Of a stretch of 64,000 nt of DNA, positions 34,864 to 45,405 are shown one piece after another. Made by a program: the position numbers and the translations under genes. The stretch covers positions 179,160 to 243,159 of the forward strand of contig JBCCAR010000001.1 in the NCBI GenBank assembly GCA_039814715.1, read 5' to 3'. This DNA comes from CAKZYD01 sp039814715 (lineage in GTDB: Bacteria; Pseudomonadota; Alphaproteobacteria; Sphingomonadales; CAKZYD01). The notes below the pieces were generated by a model. The model saw only the letters and a program-made list of their open reading frames with translations, was not told the DNA's origin and did not search any database. Position 1 is the stretch's first letter, and each line of letters begins with the position of its first letter.

Positions 34864-37607
34864 GCCACCAGCGCTGTGGTGAGCTCATCGAGCATGTCGG
34901 GCAGGCGCTCACCGAACAGCGCGCTGGCGCGGACGATGCCGCCTTGGTCTGAGAAGTCCGGCGCGTCTTGCAGGTCGCGCGCGGCGATTTCGGCATTGGC
35001 GGCGATATAGTCGCGGATGAGGCTGAGCCAGGCCAGCTGGTCCGCAGTGTAGGCACGGCCCTGCTGTTTCTCGCGCCCGATCCACAGATTAAAGCGCTGC
35101 TCGACCTGGGCCGAAATAGACTGCAGGCTGTCCACCTGGCCGATGGCAAAGCGCACCAGGGCGATCAGCTCGGTGAGCAGGCCTTCGGCGGGCGCTCCGC
35201 GCACCTGGGCGGCCTTGAGGCGGCGATAGGCCTGCCACACATCGGCGGTGGTGAGGTGGTGCGGCGGGTCTTTCAAGGTCTCGGCCAGCTGTTTGATCTG
35301 CGCATAGGTGACGCGCTGTTGGCCCAGAGGTTGATTATAGAGGATTTGCAAGGCGGTGATCTCGTCGCGATTGTCTTTGAGGAACGTCTCAAACGACGTG
35401 ATGCGCTCCTGCGCCTGGTTGAGATCATAAGCCGCGAGCGTCACCTTGTCTGTATTGATCTCATCAATGACCATATCCGCGCGCTGCTTGATCTTGACCA
35501 GCAGATTGCGCATGGCCGGGTCATCAAAAGGCGCGCAGGCGGCATCTTTCAGCTGCTCTTCCGCCGCTTTGATGTCCGCAACGCCTGCATGGGGGCCAGC
35601 CGCCGCCTGCGCTTTCTCCAGGATGATATCGTGATCGGTCGCATCCAGAAGCGTGTTGGCGAGCGCGGACAGGTCAAGGCCGTGTGTTGCCTCCAAAATG
35701 CGCGCTTCATCTTCCGGCTCGATCCGCCGTGCCAGAGAGGCCAGCCGCCCGGCGAGAGATGTGAGCGCATCATCCGCGCGCTGGCCCTGCGCGATCTGCT
35801 CCACCAGTTTTTCAAAGCTCACACCGCGCTTTTGTTCGAGCGGTTTGGAGATGTTCTTCTTGCTGTCGGTCACGCCGACGGCATCAATCAGCACAAAGCG
35901 GGTCTTTGTTTTGGCATCGGGGGTGACGGCCTGCAGGGCGCTGTCATCAATGGTGCGCACGCCGCGGCCTTTCATCTGCTCGAAATAGCCTTCGGACTTC
36001 ACATCTCGCATGAAGAGGACGACTTCCACGGGTTTGATGTCCGTGCCTGTTGCGATCATGTCCACGGTGACTGCGATGCGCGGCATAGGGTCATTGCGGA
36101 AAGCTTTGATGAGCGTCTCTGGCTTTTGCTCTGTCCGGTAGGTGATCTTTTTGGCGAAGTCATTGCCTTTGCCAAACACCTCGCGCACAGCCATGACGAT
36201 TTCTTCAGCGTGATTGTCATCCTTGGCAAAGATCAGCGTTTTGGGCACCCATTCGCCTGTGCGTCCGGGGAACAGCTGGGTGAAGAGCGCGTCCTTATAG
36301 GCCTCTAGAACTGTGCGGATTTGGTTCTTGGCTGTGACGGAGCGGTCAAGCTGCCGGGCTTCATAGTCAAGGTCCTGGTCCAGCGCTTCATAGCGGCTTT
36401 TGCGGGTGCGCTTGTCCCGCTTTTCGACGTGATAGCCTTGCTCAATTAGGCCGCCCTGCTCGCCGATTTCTGTTTTGATGCGGAACACTTCATAGCCCAC
36501 ATTCACACCATCGGCGACGGAGCGCTCATAGGGGTATTCCGCCGCCAGGTTTTGATTGAAAAAGCCTAGCGTGTGGATGGTGGGCGTTGCAGTGAGGCCA
36601 ATGATGAAGGCATCAAAATAGTTCAGCACCTGCCGCCACAGGCCATAGATGGAGCGGTGGCATTCATCGGTGATGATGAAATCAAAGGTCTCGATGGGGA
36701 TGGCTGGATTATAGTCGATTGGCGCAATCTCGCCGCCCTCGCTCCCCCATACCTCAAAAGCTGATCGGTCTTCTGCCTCATCCTCAAACGCTTCACCGCG
36801 CAGCATGGAGTAGAGCCGCTGGATGGTCGTGATGACCACCTTAGCGTCAGGGTCGATCTGTGCGGATTTCAGCTGCTGGGTGATGTAGATGTCGGTGAAT
36901 TTGTTCCCTGCACCGGGGGGATCGAAATTCTGAAACTCCTTCAGCGTTTGATTGCCCAAATTCGCACGGTCCACCAGGAAGAGAATGCGTTTGGCTTTGG
37001 CGTGTTTGAGCAAACGCCAAGAAAAGGAACAGGCTGTAAAGGTCTTTCCCGCGCCTGTCGCCATTTGGATAAGCGCACGAGGCCGAGCATCGCTTAATGA
37101 CTTTTCAAGGCCAGTGATTGCGTCCACCTGGCACGCCCGCAGTCCTTTTTGCGCTAATGTCGGCATCTGTGCGAGCCGGGAGCGCAGGCTGATAGTGTCT
37201 TTGAGCCAGCCTAATAGTGTTTCGGGGCGATGAAAGGCAAACAGCTGTCGCGAGCGTGGGCTTGGGTCCCGCATATCGCGGAACAAAGTCTGATCGCCAG
37301 TGCTTTCATAATCGAACAGCAGTTGATCATCCCACTTCGCGAGATGCTCAGGCAGCGCCCCCATATATTTTTCGGACTGCTCGGCAACGCCGGACAAGGG
37401 CACGCCAGATTTCTTGGCTTCAATGACGCCCGCCGCTTTCCCCTCAACAAACAGAAGATAGTCAGCCTCGTCGCGGCCAAGCTGGAAATGCCTCACAGCC
37501 ACACCGAGTGCTGCATTGCGCTTGTAGGCGTCTTTGTCCTGCAGCACCCAGCCAGCCGCCTTCAGCAGCTGATCAATTTTCTCCCGGGCGCGGTCTTCAG
37601 GTGTCAT
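34860..37607 (-). CDS. hsdR: type I restriction endonuclease subunit HsdR (EcoEI-like)
   Basis: 915 residues. The N-terminal nuclease domain has the D...ExK-type core DYLLFVEGKAAGVIEAKKSG (about 50-65). The SF2 translocase has Walker A QMATGAGKTF, LFLVDRANLGNQ, DECHRSIYG (DEAH-like box) and the motif VI region EQMKGRGVRT. The C-terminus is the EcoEI-type helical domain (ITALQILYNQPL onward). It cuts DNA remote from an unmethylated HsdS site after ATP-driven translocation. It overlaps the helicase-nuclease gene upstream by 11 bp and hsdS downstream by 4 bp. Confidence 0.94.
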   Translation of the reverse strand: MTPEDRAREKIDQLLKAAGWVLQDKDAYKRNAALGVAVRHFQLGRDEADYLLFVEGKAAGVIEAKKSGVPLSGVAEQSEKYMGALPEHLAKWDDQLLFDYESTGDQTLFRDMRDPSPRSRQLFAFHRPETLLGWLKDTISLRSRLAQMPTLAQKGLRACQVDAITGLEKSLSDARPRALIQMATGAGKTFTACSFSWRLLKHAKAKRILFLVDRANLGNQTLKEFQNFDPPGAGNKFTDIYITQQLKSAQIDPDAKVVITTIQRLYSMLRGEAFEDEAEDRSAFEVWGSEGGEIAPIDYNPAIPIETFDFIITDECHRSIYGLWRQVLNYFDAFIIGLTATPTIHTLGFFNQNLAAEYPYERSVADGVNVGYEVFRIKTEIGEQGGLIEQGYHVEKRDKRTRKSRYEALDQDLDYEARQLDRSVTAKNQIRTVLEAYKDALFTQLFPGRTGEWVPKTLIFAKDDNHAEEIVMAVREVFGKGNDFAKKITYRTEQKPETLIKAFRNDPMPRIAVTVDMIATGTDIKPVEVVLFMRDVKSEGYFEQMKGRGVRTIDDSALQAVTPDAKTKTRFVLIDAVGVTDSKKNISKPLEQKRGVSFEKLVEQIAQGQRADDALTSLAGRLASLARRIEPEDEARILEATHGLDLSALANTLLDATDHDIILEKAQAAAGPHAGVADIKAAEEQLKDAACAPFDDPAMRNLLVKIKQRADMVIDEINTDKVTLAAYDLNQAQERITSFETFLKDNRDEITALQILYNQPLGQQRVTYAQIKQLAETLKDPPHHLTTADVWQAYRRLKAAQVRGAPAEGLLTELIALVRFAIGQVDSLQSISAQVEQRFNLWIGREKQQGRAYTADQLAWLSLIRDYIAANAEIAARDLQDAPDFSDQGGIVRASALFGERLPDMLDELTTALVA

Positions 37608-40600
37608 CGTCAGTCTTAGCTCGGTTCTTTAAGACGGATATCACCCGGTCTTTGAAGTCTGGCCCAGCGCGCTGAAAGCCCATCATGCGCGAAATAGCTT
37701 GCACCATCTCCTCCAGCTCCACCTCACCACTTTGTTCGGTTATTTTTGCGGCAGCTGACGTAATCTCACTTGGTGGCAGCATGTCCGCTTTGACGACAGT
37801 CCCAATCTCTTTTGACCGGTCGCGAACCTTTGGATGGTCAAATTGCTCCTGGGTTGCCCAAAAACCGTGGAGGCTTACGAGGTTACTGTCTGGGTTTCGC
37901 TTGGCAGCAAGCAGACCCTTCTTAGCCGCCTCCATGATGCGCGCGCCAGCGCGTCCTTTGCCGAAAAGGGCCGCCAACCGCCGACCCGCCTCTTCTTCGT
38001 GTATGGGGCCTTCGATTTCGACCATGTGGTGCAAGATGCCCGCAAGTTGCGCTAAGGGCACTTCATGCGGTTCAAAAGAAGAACTGACTTTAAAATGTGC
38101 CCTTTCATACGGAGCGTCTGCCTTGATTGCTTCAGGGGCCTCGAAGACATACGCCTCCCGTTCAATCTCATTGTCATCTTCTGTGGAATCGTTGGCCAGA
38201 TTAACGCCTGAAAGCGCACCCTTTACGGCTATACCAGTTGCCACTCGCTGCCGCGCCGCCTCCAGCGCTTTTCGAAGTTTCTCGATCTGCGTCGCGCGGT
38301 CATAAAACCAATCTGTGCTCCAGATACGATGGAAACTCCACCCCAAGCCCTCGAGCACGCCTTGGCGCAACCGATCTCTTTCGCGAGCCCACAATGCGCT
38401 GTGATAGGTCGCACCATCACATTCCACAGCAAGTACGTATTGGCCGGGCTTCTCAGGGTGTCTCACGCCAATGTCGATCTTAAAGCCTGCGCTGCCGACC
38501 TGCAGGTCTACGAGATAGCCCATAGCCTCGATCTCTTGCGCCACGTCGGCTTCGAAAGGGCTATCCGCATCTGCGCCGGTAGGGGTGTGTTCCTCAATGA
38601 AGCCGCTTTTGGCAAATTCCAGGAACCGTTTTAGAACCCTAGGGCCGGTTTTTTGAGTTTTATTGAGGTCGATATCGCCAGGATCAAAGGACGCGAATAC
38701 ATCGCAGCGAATACGCGCGCGACTAAACAACACATTAAGTCGCCGCTCGCCACCATCCCTATTTATCGGACCAAAATTCATAGACCTTAATCTGCCGTTT
38801 GGTTCACTCGGCCCATAGCAGACGCTTATAAAGATGACGTCTCGTTCGTCCCCTTGGATGTTCTCGATGTTCTTGACGAAGACGTACTCCTGCGCATCAT
38901 CCCGCAAAAAACGATCCAGAACCTGATCACTGCGCCTCTCAAATTCCAGCAACTCAGTTACCATGCTTTTTTGGGCTTGGGAAAATGTGGCAATACCTAA
39001 GGAAAGATCTGGTGAGGCAGTGGCATGCGTCTTTACTGCTGCAACCAATGCCTGAGCTTCAATCTTGTTGGTACGCGGCCTGATACCTTTACCGCCACTT
39101 CCAGAATAGACGCCGGCTACTTTTCGGAAGCGGAGCCCATAATCAGCATCTTTCTCCAATGGGGATGGCGCTAAAACCAATCCATCGCCGTAGAATTCAG
39201 CATTTGAAACTCTTATAAGGGACGGATCACGGGAGCGATAATGCCACTCGAGCATCCTTTCAGGAATTCCGCGCGCAACACACAGGCTCAAAATACTTTC
39301 AAAATCCGTTGAAGCCACTCGGTTAGTCGCATCTTCGTCTTGTTCGTCGTCTTCATCTTCGTCAGATGAAACTCGGTCAAAAAAACTTGTCGGCGGCAAT
39401 TGCTTTTGATCGCCAACAACAACCAATTGCTTGCTTCTTGCAAGCGCCCCTAACGCATCTTCCGGTCGCACTTGACTGGCCTCATCAATAACCAGAAGGT
39501 CAAATTCAAGCCCGCCAGGCCCAAGATACTGTGCGACTGATATGGGGCTCATCAGGAATACAGGTTTAATCCTCTGTATGACGCTGCCAGCTTCTTTCAA
39601 CAGCCTTCTGATGGGTTTGTGCCGACGCTTTTTACCGAGCTCATCAGTAACAACACCCATCTCACCGACACTTCCACGGGGAACTTGCCCCAAATGTTGG
39701 GACAGCACTTTGCGCTGTGTTGCTTCAATTTTTGAACTTTCCTCTGTTTGAAATGCTGCAACCAGGTCATCACGTGAGATATCGCGAAGCGTGTCCAAGT
39801 CTGTCCTTAGGGTGCGGGCCAAGTTCCAACGGCTCTCAGCAAGCAAATAGCGCAATTGATCTGCGGCATTGGGGCTTTGCAAGTCGCCTTTATCGATGAG
39901 TGCCAGAAGGGGGCCTAAATGCGCTGCTGCCAATTTATCTCGCAGGCGTTTGCACTTTGCATAGCTTTCGTAAGAATCAGTTTGAGTCTCATATCGCTCC
40001 AATATGCTAACAAGATGGTCGAGACTGCAGCTCTCCAAATCCGATCCACCAGTTGTCTCTGGAATATCGGCTTCTAGCTGCTCAAAAACCGCTCTAACTT
40101 TGTTCTTTGCTTCATGGAGTTCTTTTTCGAGCGCGTCGGCTGTAACGGTCAGATCAACCTGGCCAGACGCGACGGACAATAATGCTTTCGGAGAAGGTGC
40201 AACCGCAGCCTCCCAAATTGTTTTTACTGCTATCCCGGCTTCAGCTATGGCGGCAAAGTCAGTTTTATCGCCGCGCCATTGGGGGCCTAGATACTCTTTC
40301 AGATAAGGGCGCTCCTCATCCATTGCCTTGCGGCATTTCTGAACCGAAAGGAGCTTATCAATAAGAGAAATTCTGTCTTCAGGATGCTTTGGCAGGTCGA
40401 GTTTAAGATAGCCCCCCAACCGAGAGGACGATTTTCGGTAGCGGCCAGACAAACGCGACCACCACGAATTCAAACCAATGGCAATGTCTTCGCGAAGGGT
40501 CCTTACCTCTGCATCGAAAGCGGCATCAAGAAAGACCGGTGTGGCCAATTGCGCTTGTTTGGCCCACGTCGCAGAGCACTCCAAAGCATCAAAAGCGCGA

Positions 40601-42360
40601 TCTTCCATTCGGCCTCTAAGCCACGGCTCCAGGTTGTCGGCGTCAAAGTCGATTAGCTTACTGGCTAACCGTGCCGCTTTGATAATTTGGCGTGATGCTA
40701 GAAAAGTGTGATCGGTTTCAACTTCGAGCATGCTTGAGAGCTGGGTTTTGAGATTGCCCACTTTTTTCGAGCACGTAGAAGCGTCTTTACATTTTAAAGC
40801 AAGCCGCTGGAGGTCCATTGGCTGCAAGGATAGATTATGGACGCCATAGAAGACCCGGCCTTGAAAACGACCATCGCTAATAATGGACTGGAGGTATTGG
40901 CTAAGTGTGGCTTGCAGGTCATTAGCTTTGTCCGCTGAAAGCTTCTCCAAATGCGGTATTTCAACGCTAGGAGGAGCAACGCCTTTTCCCTGTAGTACAA
41001 CAAGATCAGAAAGCGCCTGAAAAGGTGAAAAGCCTAAGTTCGGTAGCGGTTCATTCAACGCATTTGCATAGGCATTAAGTTCATCCCGCAAAAGTCTCAG
41101 ATTTTCTGAATTGTCACTTAATTCCGGTACGGCCCCACCAGCTTTTAAGGTGCGGCCAAGGGCCTCTAAAACCAATTTTTTATTCGCTTTACGAGAATGT
41201 AATTCTAGACAGAGATGGCCAAGGGCACATTTTTCCATTCTTTCATGCACCACATTGAGCGCTGCCATCTTCTCCGCAATAAACAAGACTTTTTTTCCGT
41301 CATGAACTGCTGCTGCCAATATATTTGTAATCGTTTGAGATTTGCCCGTACCCGGGGGACCCTGAACGACTAAATTCGCACCGCGCCTGGCAACTTCTAT
41401 GACTTTTGTTTGTGATGCATCTGCATCGACGACCTGGATGATTTCAGCTGGCTCAAGGACTTTATCCAAATCTTCGACATCGTCGAACGAGTGGCTGCAA
41501 GCTTCAAACCCATCTGTCAGCAGCCCTCCAATCAATGGATTATTTGTGAGCTCGCCATCCGGCCAGTTTTCGGGGTCGAGGTCTCTATACATCAGCAGTT
41601 TAGCGAAGGAGAAAAGTCCTAACTGTATGCTATTTTTTTCAATGATCCATCGTGTTTCGTCAGCGGTTGCTTCGCTAACCTGTTGAAAATAAGTGTCTGG
41701 CTCAAAGTCTTCGGTAGTCGCCGGAAAGTCAGGCAGTTCAATGCCATAATCGTCTTTAAGCCGCCTTTTCAGAGGCATATTGACTGTTAGTTCGTCATCA
41801 CGGGCGCGAAGGCTGAAACGGCCCGTTTTCTGGTCTCTTTTTATGTCAACGGGTAAAAGAAGAAGGGGGGCGTAACGCGCCTTGTCAGACGTTTTATCTT
41901 CAAACCATTTCAAAAAACCCAGAGCGAGAAATAAAACGTTTATGCCCTGCTCTTCTTCCACGTGCTTTGCGTCGCCAAAAAGTGACAGCAGTTTTTTTTG
42001 TAACCTGTCGTCCGTAAGGCGCACTTCTAGAAACTGGTCGTTTTTTCTCGCTTCATCTGCATCCTCTGAAGCCTCAAATGCGACCAAAGTTGGCGTATCG
42101 TTAGTCTCAGGATCGTCTTCTTCCTTCAACAGCGGAAGAAATCGCATCGGCTTGGATTGACGCCACAGGATATTGAAAACCTCAGTCGAACCTTCATTGA
42201 CGATCCGGATGGCTTTCTGACGCTTGTTCTCAAGGTTTACATTAATGAGGCGGTTGCGCGTTCCGGTGTCCAAAAGCCGGAGACGCGCATCCTTAAGATA
42301 ACGGAGCAGAGAGCCTCGGAGTTTATCTGAGTGAAAATTCTGAGGGGTCGTCTTTGTCAT
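37597..42360 (-). CDS. DUF4011/DUF3320-type SF1 helicase fused to Vsr-like nuclease
   Basis: 1,588 residues from ATG 42360. DUF4011-type N-terminus (LLDTGTRNRLINVNLENKRQKAI), then an SF1 helicase with Walker A GPPGTGKSQTI, a long insertion (about 440-900), Walker B LLVIDEASQVRPEDALGAL, GDQKQLPPTSFF, and motifs V/VI NIQGDERDVIFIS and LNVLFSRAR. A Vsr/MTES_1575-like nuclease (about 1255-1370) follows: FEADVAQEIEAMGY, QVGSAGFKIDIGV and LAVECDGATYHS with RERDRLRQ. It ends in a DUF3320-like wHTH region. Proteins of this build are found in defence islands, and an antiviral role is likely though the mechanism is unknown. Its stop overlaps hsdR, so it heads the restriction operon. Confidence 0.9.
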   Translation of the reverse strand: MTKTTPQNFHSDKLRGSLLRYLKDARLRLLDTGTRNRLINVNLENKRQKAIRIVNEGSTEVFNILWRQSKPMRFLPLLKEEDDPETNDTPTLVAFEASEDADEARKNDQFLEVRLTDDRLQKKLLSLFGDAKHVEEEQGINVLFLALGFLKWFEDKTSDKARYAPLLLLPVDIKRDQKTGRFSLRARDDELTVNMPLKRRLKDDYGIELPDFPATTEDFEPDTYFQQVSEATADETRWIIEKNSIQLGLFSFAKLLMYRDLDPENWPDGELTNNPLIGGLLTDGFEACSHSFDDVEDLDKVLEPAEIIQVVDADASQTKVIEVARRGANLVVQGPPGTGKSQTITNILAAAVHDGKKVLFIAEKMAALNVVHERMEKCALGHLCLELHSRKANKKLVLEALGRTLKAGGAVPELSDNSENLRLLRDELNAYANALNEPLPNLGFSPFQALSDLVVLQGKGVAPPSVEIPHLEKLSADKANDLQATLSQYLQSIISDGRFQGRVFYGVHNLSLQPMDLQRLALKCKDASTCSKKVGNLKTQLSSMLEVETDHTFLASRQIIKAARLASKLIDFDADNLEPWLRGRMEDRAFDALECSATWAKQAQLATPVFLDAAFDAEVRTLREDIAIGLNSWWSRLSGRYRKSSSRLGGYLKLDLPKHPEDRISLIDKLLSVQKCRKAMDEERPYLKEYLGPQWRGDKTDFAAIAEAGIAVKTIWEAAVAPSPKALLSVASGQVDLTVTADALEKELHEAKNKVRAVFEQLEADIPETTGGSDLESCSLDHLVSILERYETQTDSYESYAKCKRLRDKLAAAHLGPLLALIDKGDLQSPNAADQLRYLLAESRWNLARTLRTDLDTLRDISRDDLVAAFQTEESSKIEATQRKVLSQHLGQVPRGSVGEMGVVTDELGKKRRHKPIRRLLKEAGSVIQRIKPVFLMSPISVAQYLGPGGLEFDLLVIDEASQVRPEDALGALARSKQLVVVGDQKQLPPTSFFDRVSSDEDEDDEQDEDATNRVASTDFESILSLCVARGIPERMLEWHYRSRDPSLIRVSNAEFYGDGLVLAPSPLEKDADYGLRFRKVAGVYSGSGGKGIRPRTNKIEAQALVAAVKTHATASPDLSLGIATFSQAQKSMVTELLEFERRSDQVLDRFLRDDAQEYVFVKNIENIQGDERDVIFISVCYGPSEPNGRLRSMNFGPINRDGGERRLNVLFSRARIRCDVFASFDPGDIDLNKTQKTGPRVLKRFLEFAKSGFIEEHTPTGADADSPFEADVAQEIEAMGYLVDLQVGSAGFKIDIGVRHPEKPGQYVLAVECDGATYHSALWARERDRLRQGVLEGLGWSFHRIWSTDWFYDRATQIEKLRKALEAARQRVATGIAVKGALSGVNLANDSTEDDNEIEREAYVFEAPEAIKADAPYERAHFKVSSSFEPHEVPLAQLAGILHHMVEIEGPIHEEEAGRRLAALFGKGRAGARIMEAAKKGLLAAKRNPDSNLVSLHGFWATQEQFDHPKVRDRSKEIGTVVKADMLPPSEITSAAAKITEQSGEVELEEMVQAISRMMGFQRAGPDFKDRVISVLKNRAKTDDDT

Positions 42361-42496
42361 ATGCGCAAATAGCAATCTAAAGTTGATCCACGTTGCTGGA
42401 TTTAATCAGCTCCGTCTAAAAATTGCCACACATAAGCTCAGAGAAGAAATAAAGTGAGGGACCTCTTAAATGCAAAGTATTGAAGGGGACAGAGCG

Positions 42497-43689
42497 TCAT
42501 TTCGAAAATGAAACTGTCTCCACCGCAGCCATAATCCACCCTCCAACCTTCTCCGCCGCTGCAGATAAGGCATCATCATTCAGGTGCGCATAGCGTTCGG
42601 TTGTCTCGATGTCTTTGTGCCCGAGCAATTTCTGAATTTGGTGGAGGCTTTTGCCATGCGTGAGTCCGAAACTTGCAAAGCTGTGGCGCAAGTCATGCAG
42701 ACGTACTTTGTCCGGCAGGCTTGCTTCGCGCTTTAAGTATGTCCACCGTGTGCGAACATGGCCGCGAAGCGTCTTCAACTTTGGCAGGGGAAACACGGCA
42801 TTTGGGTTATGGCAAGGGTCCGGTCTTGCCGGGTCATCTCCAAGCAAGAGCGATTTTTGAAGCGCCAGATATTGAACAGCTCCTGCACCAATGGGCAGCG
42901 TTTTTGCGCCTGTCTTGCTATCGCGAAGCGCCAAATGATTGGCGCGCACGTCTCGCCATTCCAAGTCCAGCACCTCGCCCAGTCGGCACCCTGTCAGGGT
43001 CAAAAACCGAATGACCCGTGCGGCCATGTAATTCTGCTCGTTTTGCTCCAGAACATGCCCGAGCCGTTGGTATTGTTCCTCACTCAGGTACGTGCCCACG
43101 GCTGCCCTTTTATTCTTGCGGACGCCCAGGCATGGATTGTGATGGGTCTTGTCTAGAATCTGCCATTCATAGGCGCTGTTAAACATCGCCCGCAGGTATT
43201 AAAAGCACGATTGGCCCCGCCTGGCGCATGCTTCGAATAGCGCGCCATCCAGGCGTTGATCGCAGGCGCATCGATCTCATCCAGCCGCATATGCCCGAAG
43301 GCTGGCAGCAGCTGAGTGCGGCAATAAATGTCGTGCGCTTGGTATCCCTGTAGTTTGTATCCGCTAGCGCGGCGCAATTCGTACTGCTGGTGGAATTCGC
43401 GAAACGTCGGCACTTTTTTGCGCGTCGCTTCTGGCGCTTTCTGTCCATCGGCCAGGACTGCAGCAGCCAGTTGTCGGGCCGTTTTCAACGGTACGTCTGG
43501 ATAGCGGCCAAGTGTGCGTTTGAGCTGCTTTCCGTCCTTGCGTGTTCGGATAATCCAGCTGCGCCCGCCACATGGTTGTACGCGCAGTTGAAGCCCCCGA
43601 AATCTGCTATCCTTGAGCGCATACTCCTTTGCGCTTGGGATAGCCGTCGCACAGATAGCATCGGTTAGGTTTTGGGAGGTGGTGTTCAT
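42497..43689 (-). pseudogene. tyrosine recombinase, frameshifted
   Basis: The N-terminal arm and core-binding region (43153-43689: LKDSRFRGLQLRVQPCGGRSWIIR) and the catalytic domain (42497-43186: LTGCRLGEVLDLEW, DSKTG, HDLRHSFASFG, LLGHKDIETTERYAHL) are in different frames. The join is at about 43185-43200: NRAFN should continue as xLRAMFNSAYEWQ but reads TCGRCLTAPMNG, consistent with loss of one base. All catalytic residues (R, K, HxxR, H, Y) remain. It begins 1 bp after the stop of the intact integrase upstream, so two recombinases were once co-expressed. Confidence 0.85.
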
Positions 43690-43690
43690 G

Positions 43691-45142
43691 TCAGTTGCCC
43701 TCCCTTTGATTGCCCCAATCGATATCCGACCAGTCCCACGTGCGGGCTTGCTCGCAGGTCTCTGATTGGCTGTTCTCTGAAGCCTTGAGCGAAAAGCGGA
43801 GTGGACTTGGCGGCGATCCCAAAGCTACTTTCTTTCGTGTCTTTAGGCGACGTTTTTGCTGTGTTTCTTCCGGTTCTCGAAGGCCACACAAAGTGGTTCT
43901 GGTTCGCGCACTTTCATCTTTTTTGGCCCGTTGTGATCGTTGTGAGCTGCGCCGATTAGCCTTTGTTTTCTTACCTGCGTTTGCGCCTTTGTTCAGCAGC
44001 TTTTGGATGCCCAATGAAATGTCATCTGCCGACTGCGTTTCGGCGTCACTGATGAGGTGGGAATATGCCATCGTTGAGCAGATATCGCGTTGGCCCAGCA
44101 AGCCCTTGATGGCCTTATGATCAAGGCCATGCTGTGCAGCGATGGAGGCGAAAGTATGCCGCAAATCATGGACACGAAAACCCTTCAGCCCGGCGCTCTT
44201 TTGAATGCGTTGGAAGAAGGCCCAAGGAGACGTCATGGTTTTTGTTCCGCACTTGCTCGGAAAGATAAAATCTGACCGCCGATCTGCGTTTCGTCGTTCC
44301 AAAATTTCTACCGCCCAACTGTTCAGCCAGATTGTTTTTGGTCCTGTTTTTGAGTCTTCCAGAATGATCCGGTTGCCATGAATTTGGTCCCATCTGGCGT
44401 GCGTAATTTCTGTACTGCGTGCCCCAGTTAGGAGCAGCAGTCGCAGGGCATCGCACTTGTCTGGATGGGTGGTTTGCCGCCGATCGAGATACCGCCAAAG
44501 CTTCCCGATTTGTCGCTCGGATAAATAGTTCCCTTTTCGGGTTAGATCCTTTTTTTGAAGGCGAGCGCAAGGGTTCGTTCCGACAGGCCTGACGCCATGG
44601 GCTTCGGCATGGTCCATGACGGATTTTACGAGGCTCAGACTGACTGGCGCAGATGCTGCCTCTTGCTTCAATTTTTCGAACCAATCGATGATCTCAGCGC
44701 GCGAGATGGCCTTTGCTTTTTTCTCTCCAAAGGTCGGCAAAACATATTTGTCCGCGCGCCGCCGCATGCCGCGCCAGGTCGTGACTTTCCATCTTGTTTT
44801 GCCATCCGTTTCCATGAAGCTTTCGAGCAGATCGCCAAAGCTCACAGATGGTTTATAGAGCCGTTCTGCAGCGTCTGAGGAAGCGGGGTTTGGCGTTTCC
44901 AGCATCGACTGCGCAATGCGCCGGGCATCTGCCGCAGGCACCTCATTAACAGTCCCGATATTGACTTTCCGCAGCTTACCGTTTTGCTTTAAGTAGACAA
45001 TCCAGTTTTTGGAACCTGTATGCCGCAATCGAAGTACAAAACTACCAAGAGTAGCGTCTCTGACGATCATTTCGCCAGCAACAGGTAAAAGGAGTTTATT
45101 TACATAGGCGTCATTCAAATTTACTGGAGTGGTTTTAGCCAT
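43691..45142 (-). CDS. tyrosine integrase of the defence island
   Basis: 483 residues from ATG 45142 (AAAGGAAA 8 bp upstream). N-terminal arm-binding domain (DATLGSFVLRLRHTGSKNWIVYLKQNGK), SAM-like core-binding domain, catalytic domain with TGARSTEI (Arg), DSKTGPKTI (Lys), HDLRHTFAS (HxxR) and AYSHLI (Tyr). The usual second His/Trp position reads LLGQRD, so it is Gln. A basic C-terminal tail of about 95 residues (NRRSSQRSQRAKKDESARTR) is not part of normal integrases. It lies at the right end of the island with its gene pointing inward, as expected for an integrase near its attachment site. Confidence 0.9.
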   Translation of the reverse strand: MAKTTPVNLNDAYVNKLLLPVAGEMIVRDATLGSFVLRLRHTGSKNWIVYLKQNGKLRKVNIGTVNEVPAADARRIAQSMLETPNPASSDAAERLYKPSVSFGDLLESFMETDGKTRWKVTTWRGMRRRADKYVLPTFGEKKAKAISRAEIIDWFEKLKQEAASAPVSLSLVKSVMDHAEAHGVRPVGTNPCARLQKKDLTRKGNYLSERQIGKLWRYLDRRQTTHPDKCDALRLLLLTGARSTEITHARWDQIHGNRIILEDSKTGPKTIWLNSWAVEILERRNADRRSDFIFPSKCGTKTMTSPWAFFQRIQKSAGLKGFRVHDLRHTFASIAAQHGLDHKAIKGLLGQRDICSTMAYSHLISDAETQSADDISLGIQKLLNKGANAGKKTKANRRSSQRSQRAKKDESARTRTTLCGLREPEETQQKRRLKTRKKVALGSPPSPLRFSLKASENSQSETCEQARTWDWSDIDWGNQREGN

Positions 45143-45405
45143 GAGTTTTCCTTTGAGGCCCACAATTGGACGCTCTCTGAAGGTGTATGGCCCCGGAGTT
45201 ATGAAGCAGCTAAGTCGAGCTGCAGCATAGGAATTCCCCAGGGCACACTGGGATTTCTTCAGAATGGAAAAACTGAGTCAGATTTCGCTGCATGGTCTGG
45301 GCAAAAATCGATGTTTAAAAGTGCATTAAAGCACTAAAACAGCAACCTTTTTTAGGCCCCCAGACATCACAGCATTCGGAATGTATTGTGCACTGAGCGT
45401 GCAGT

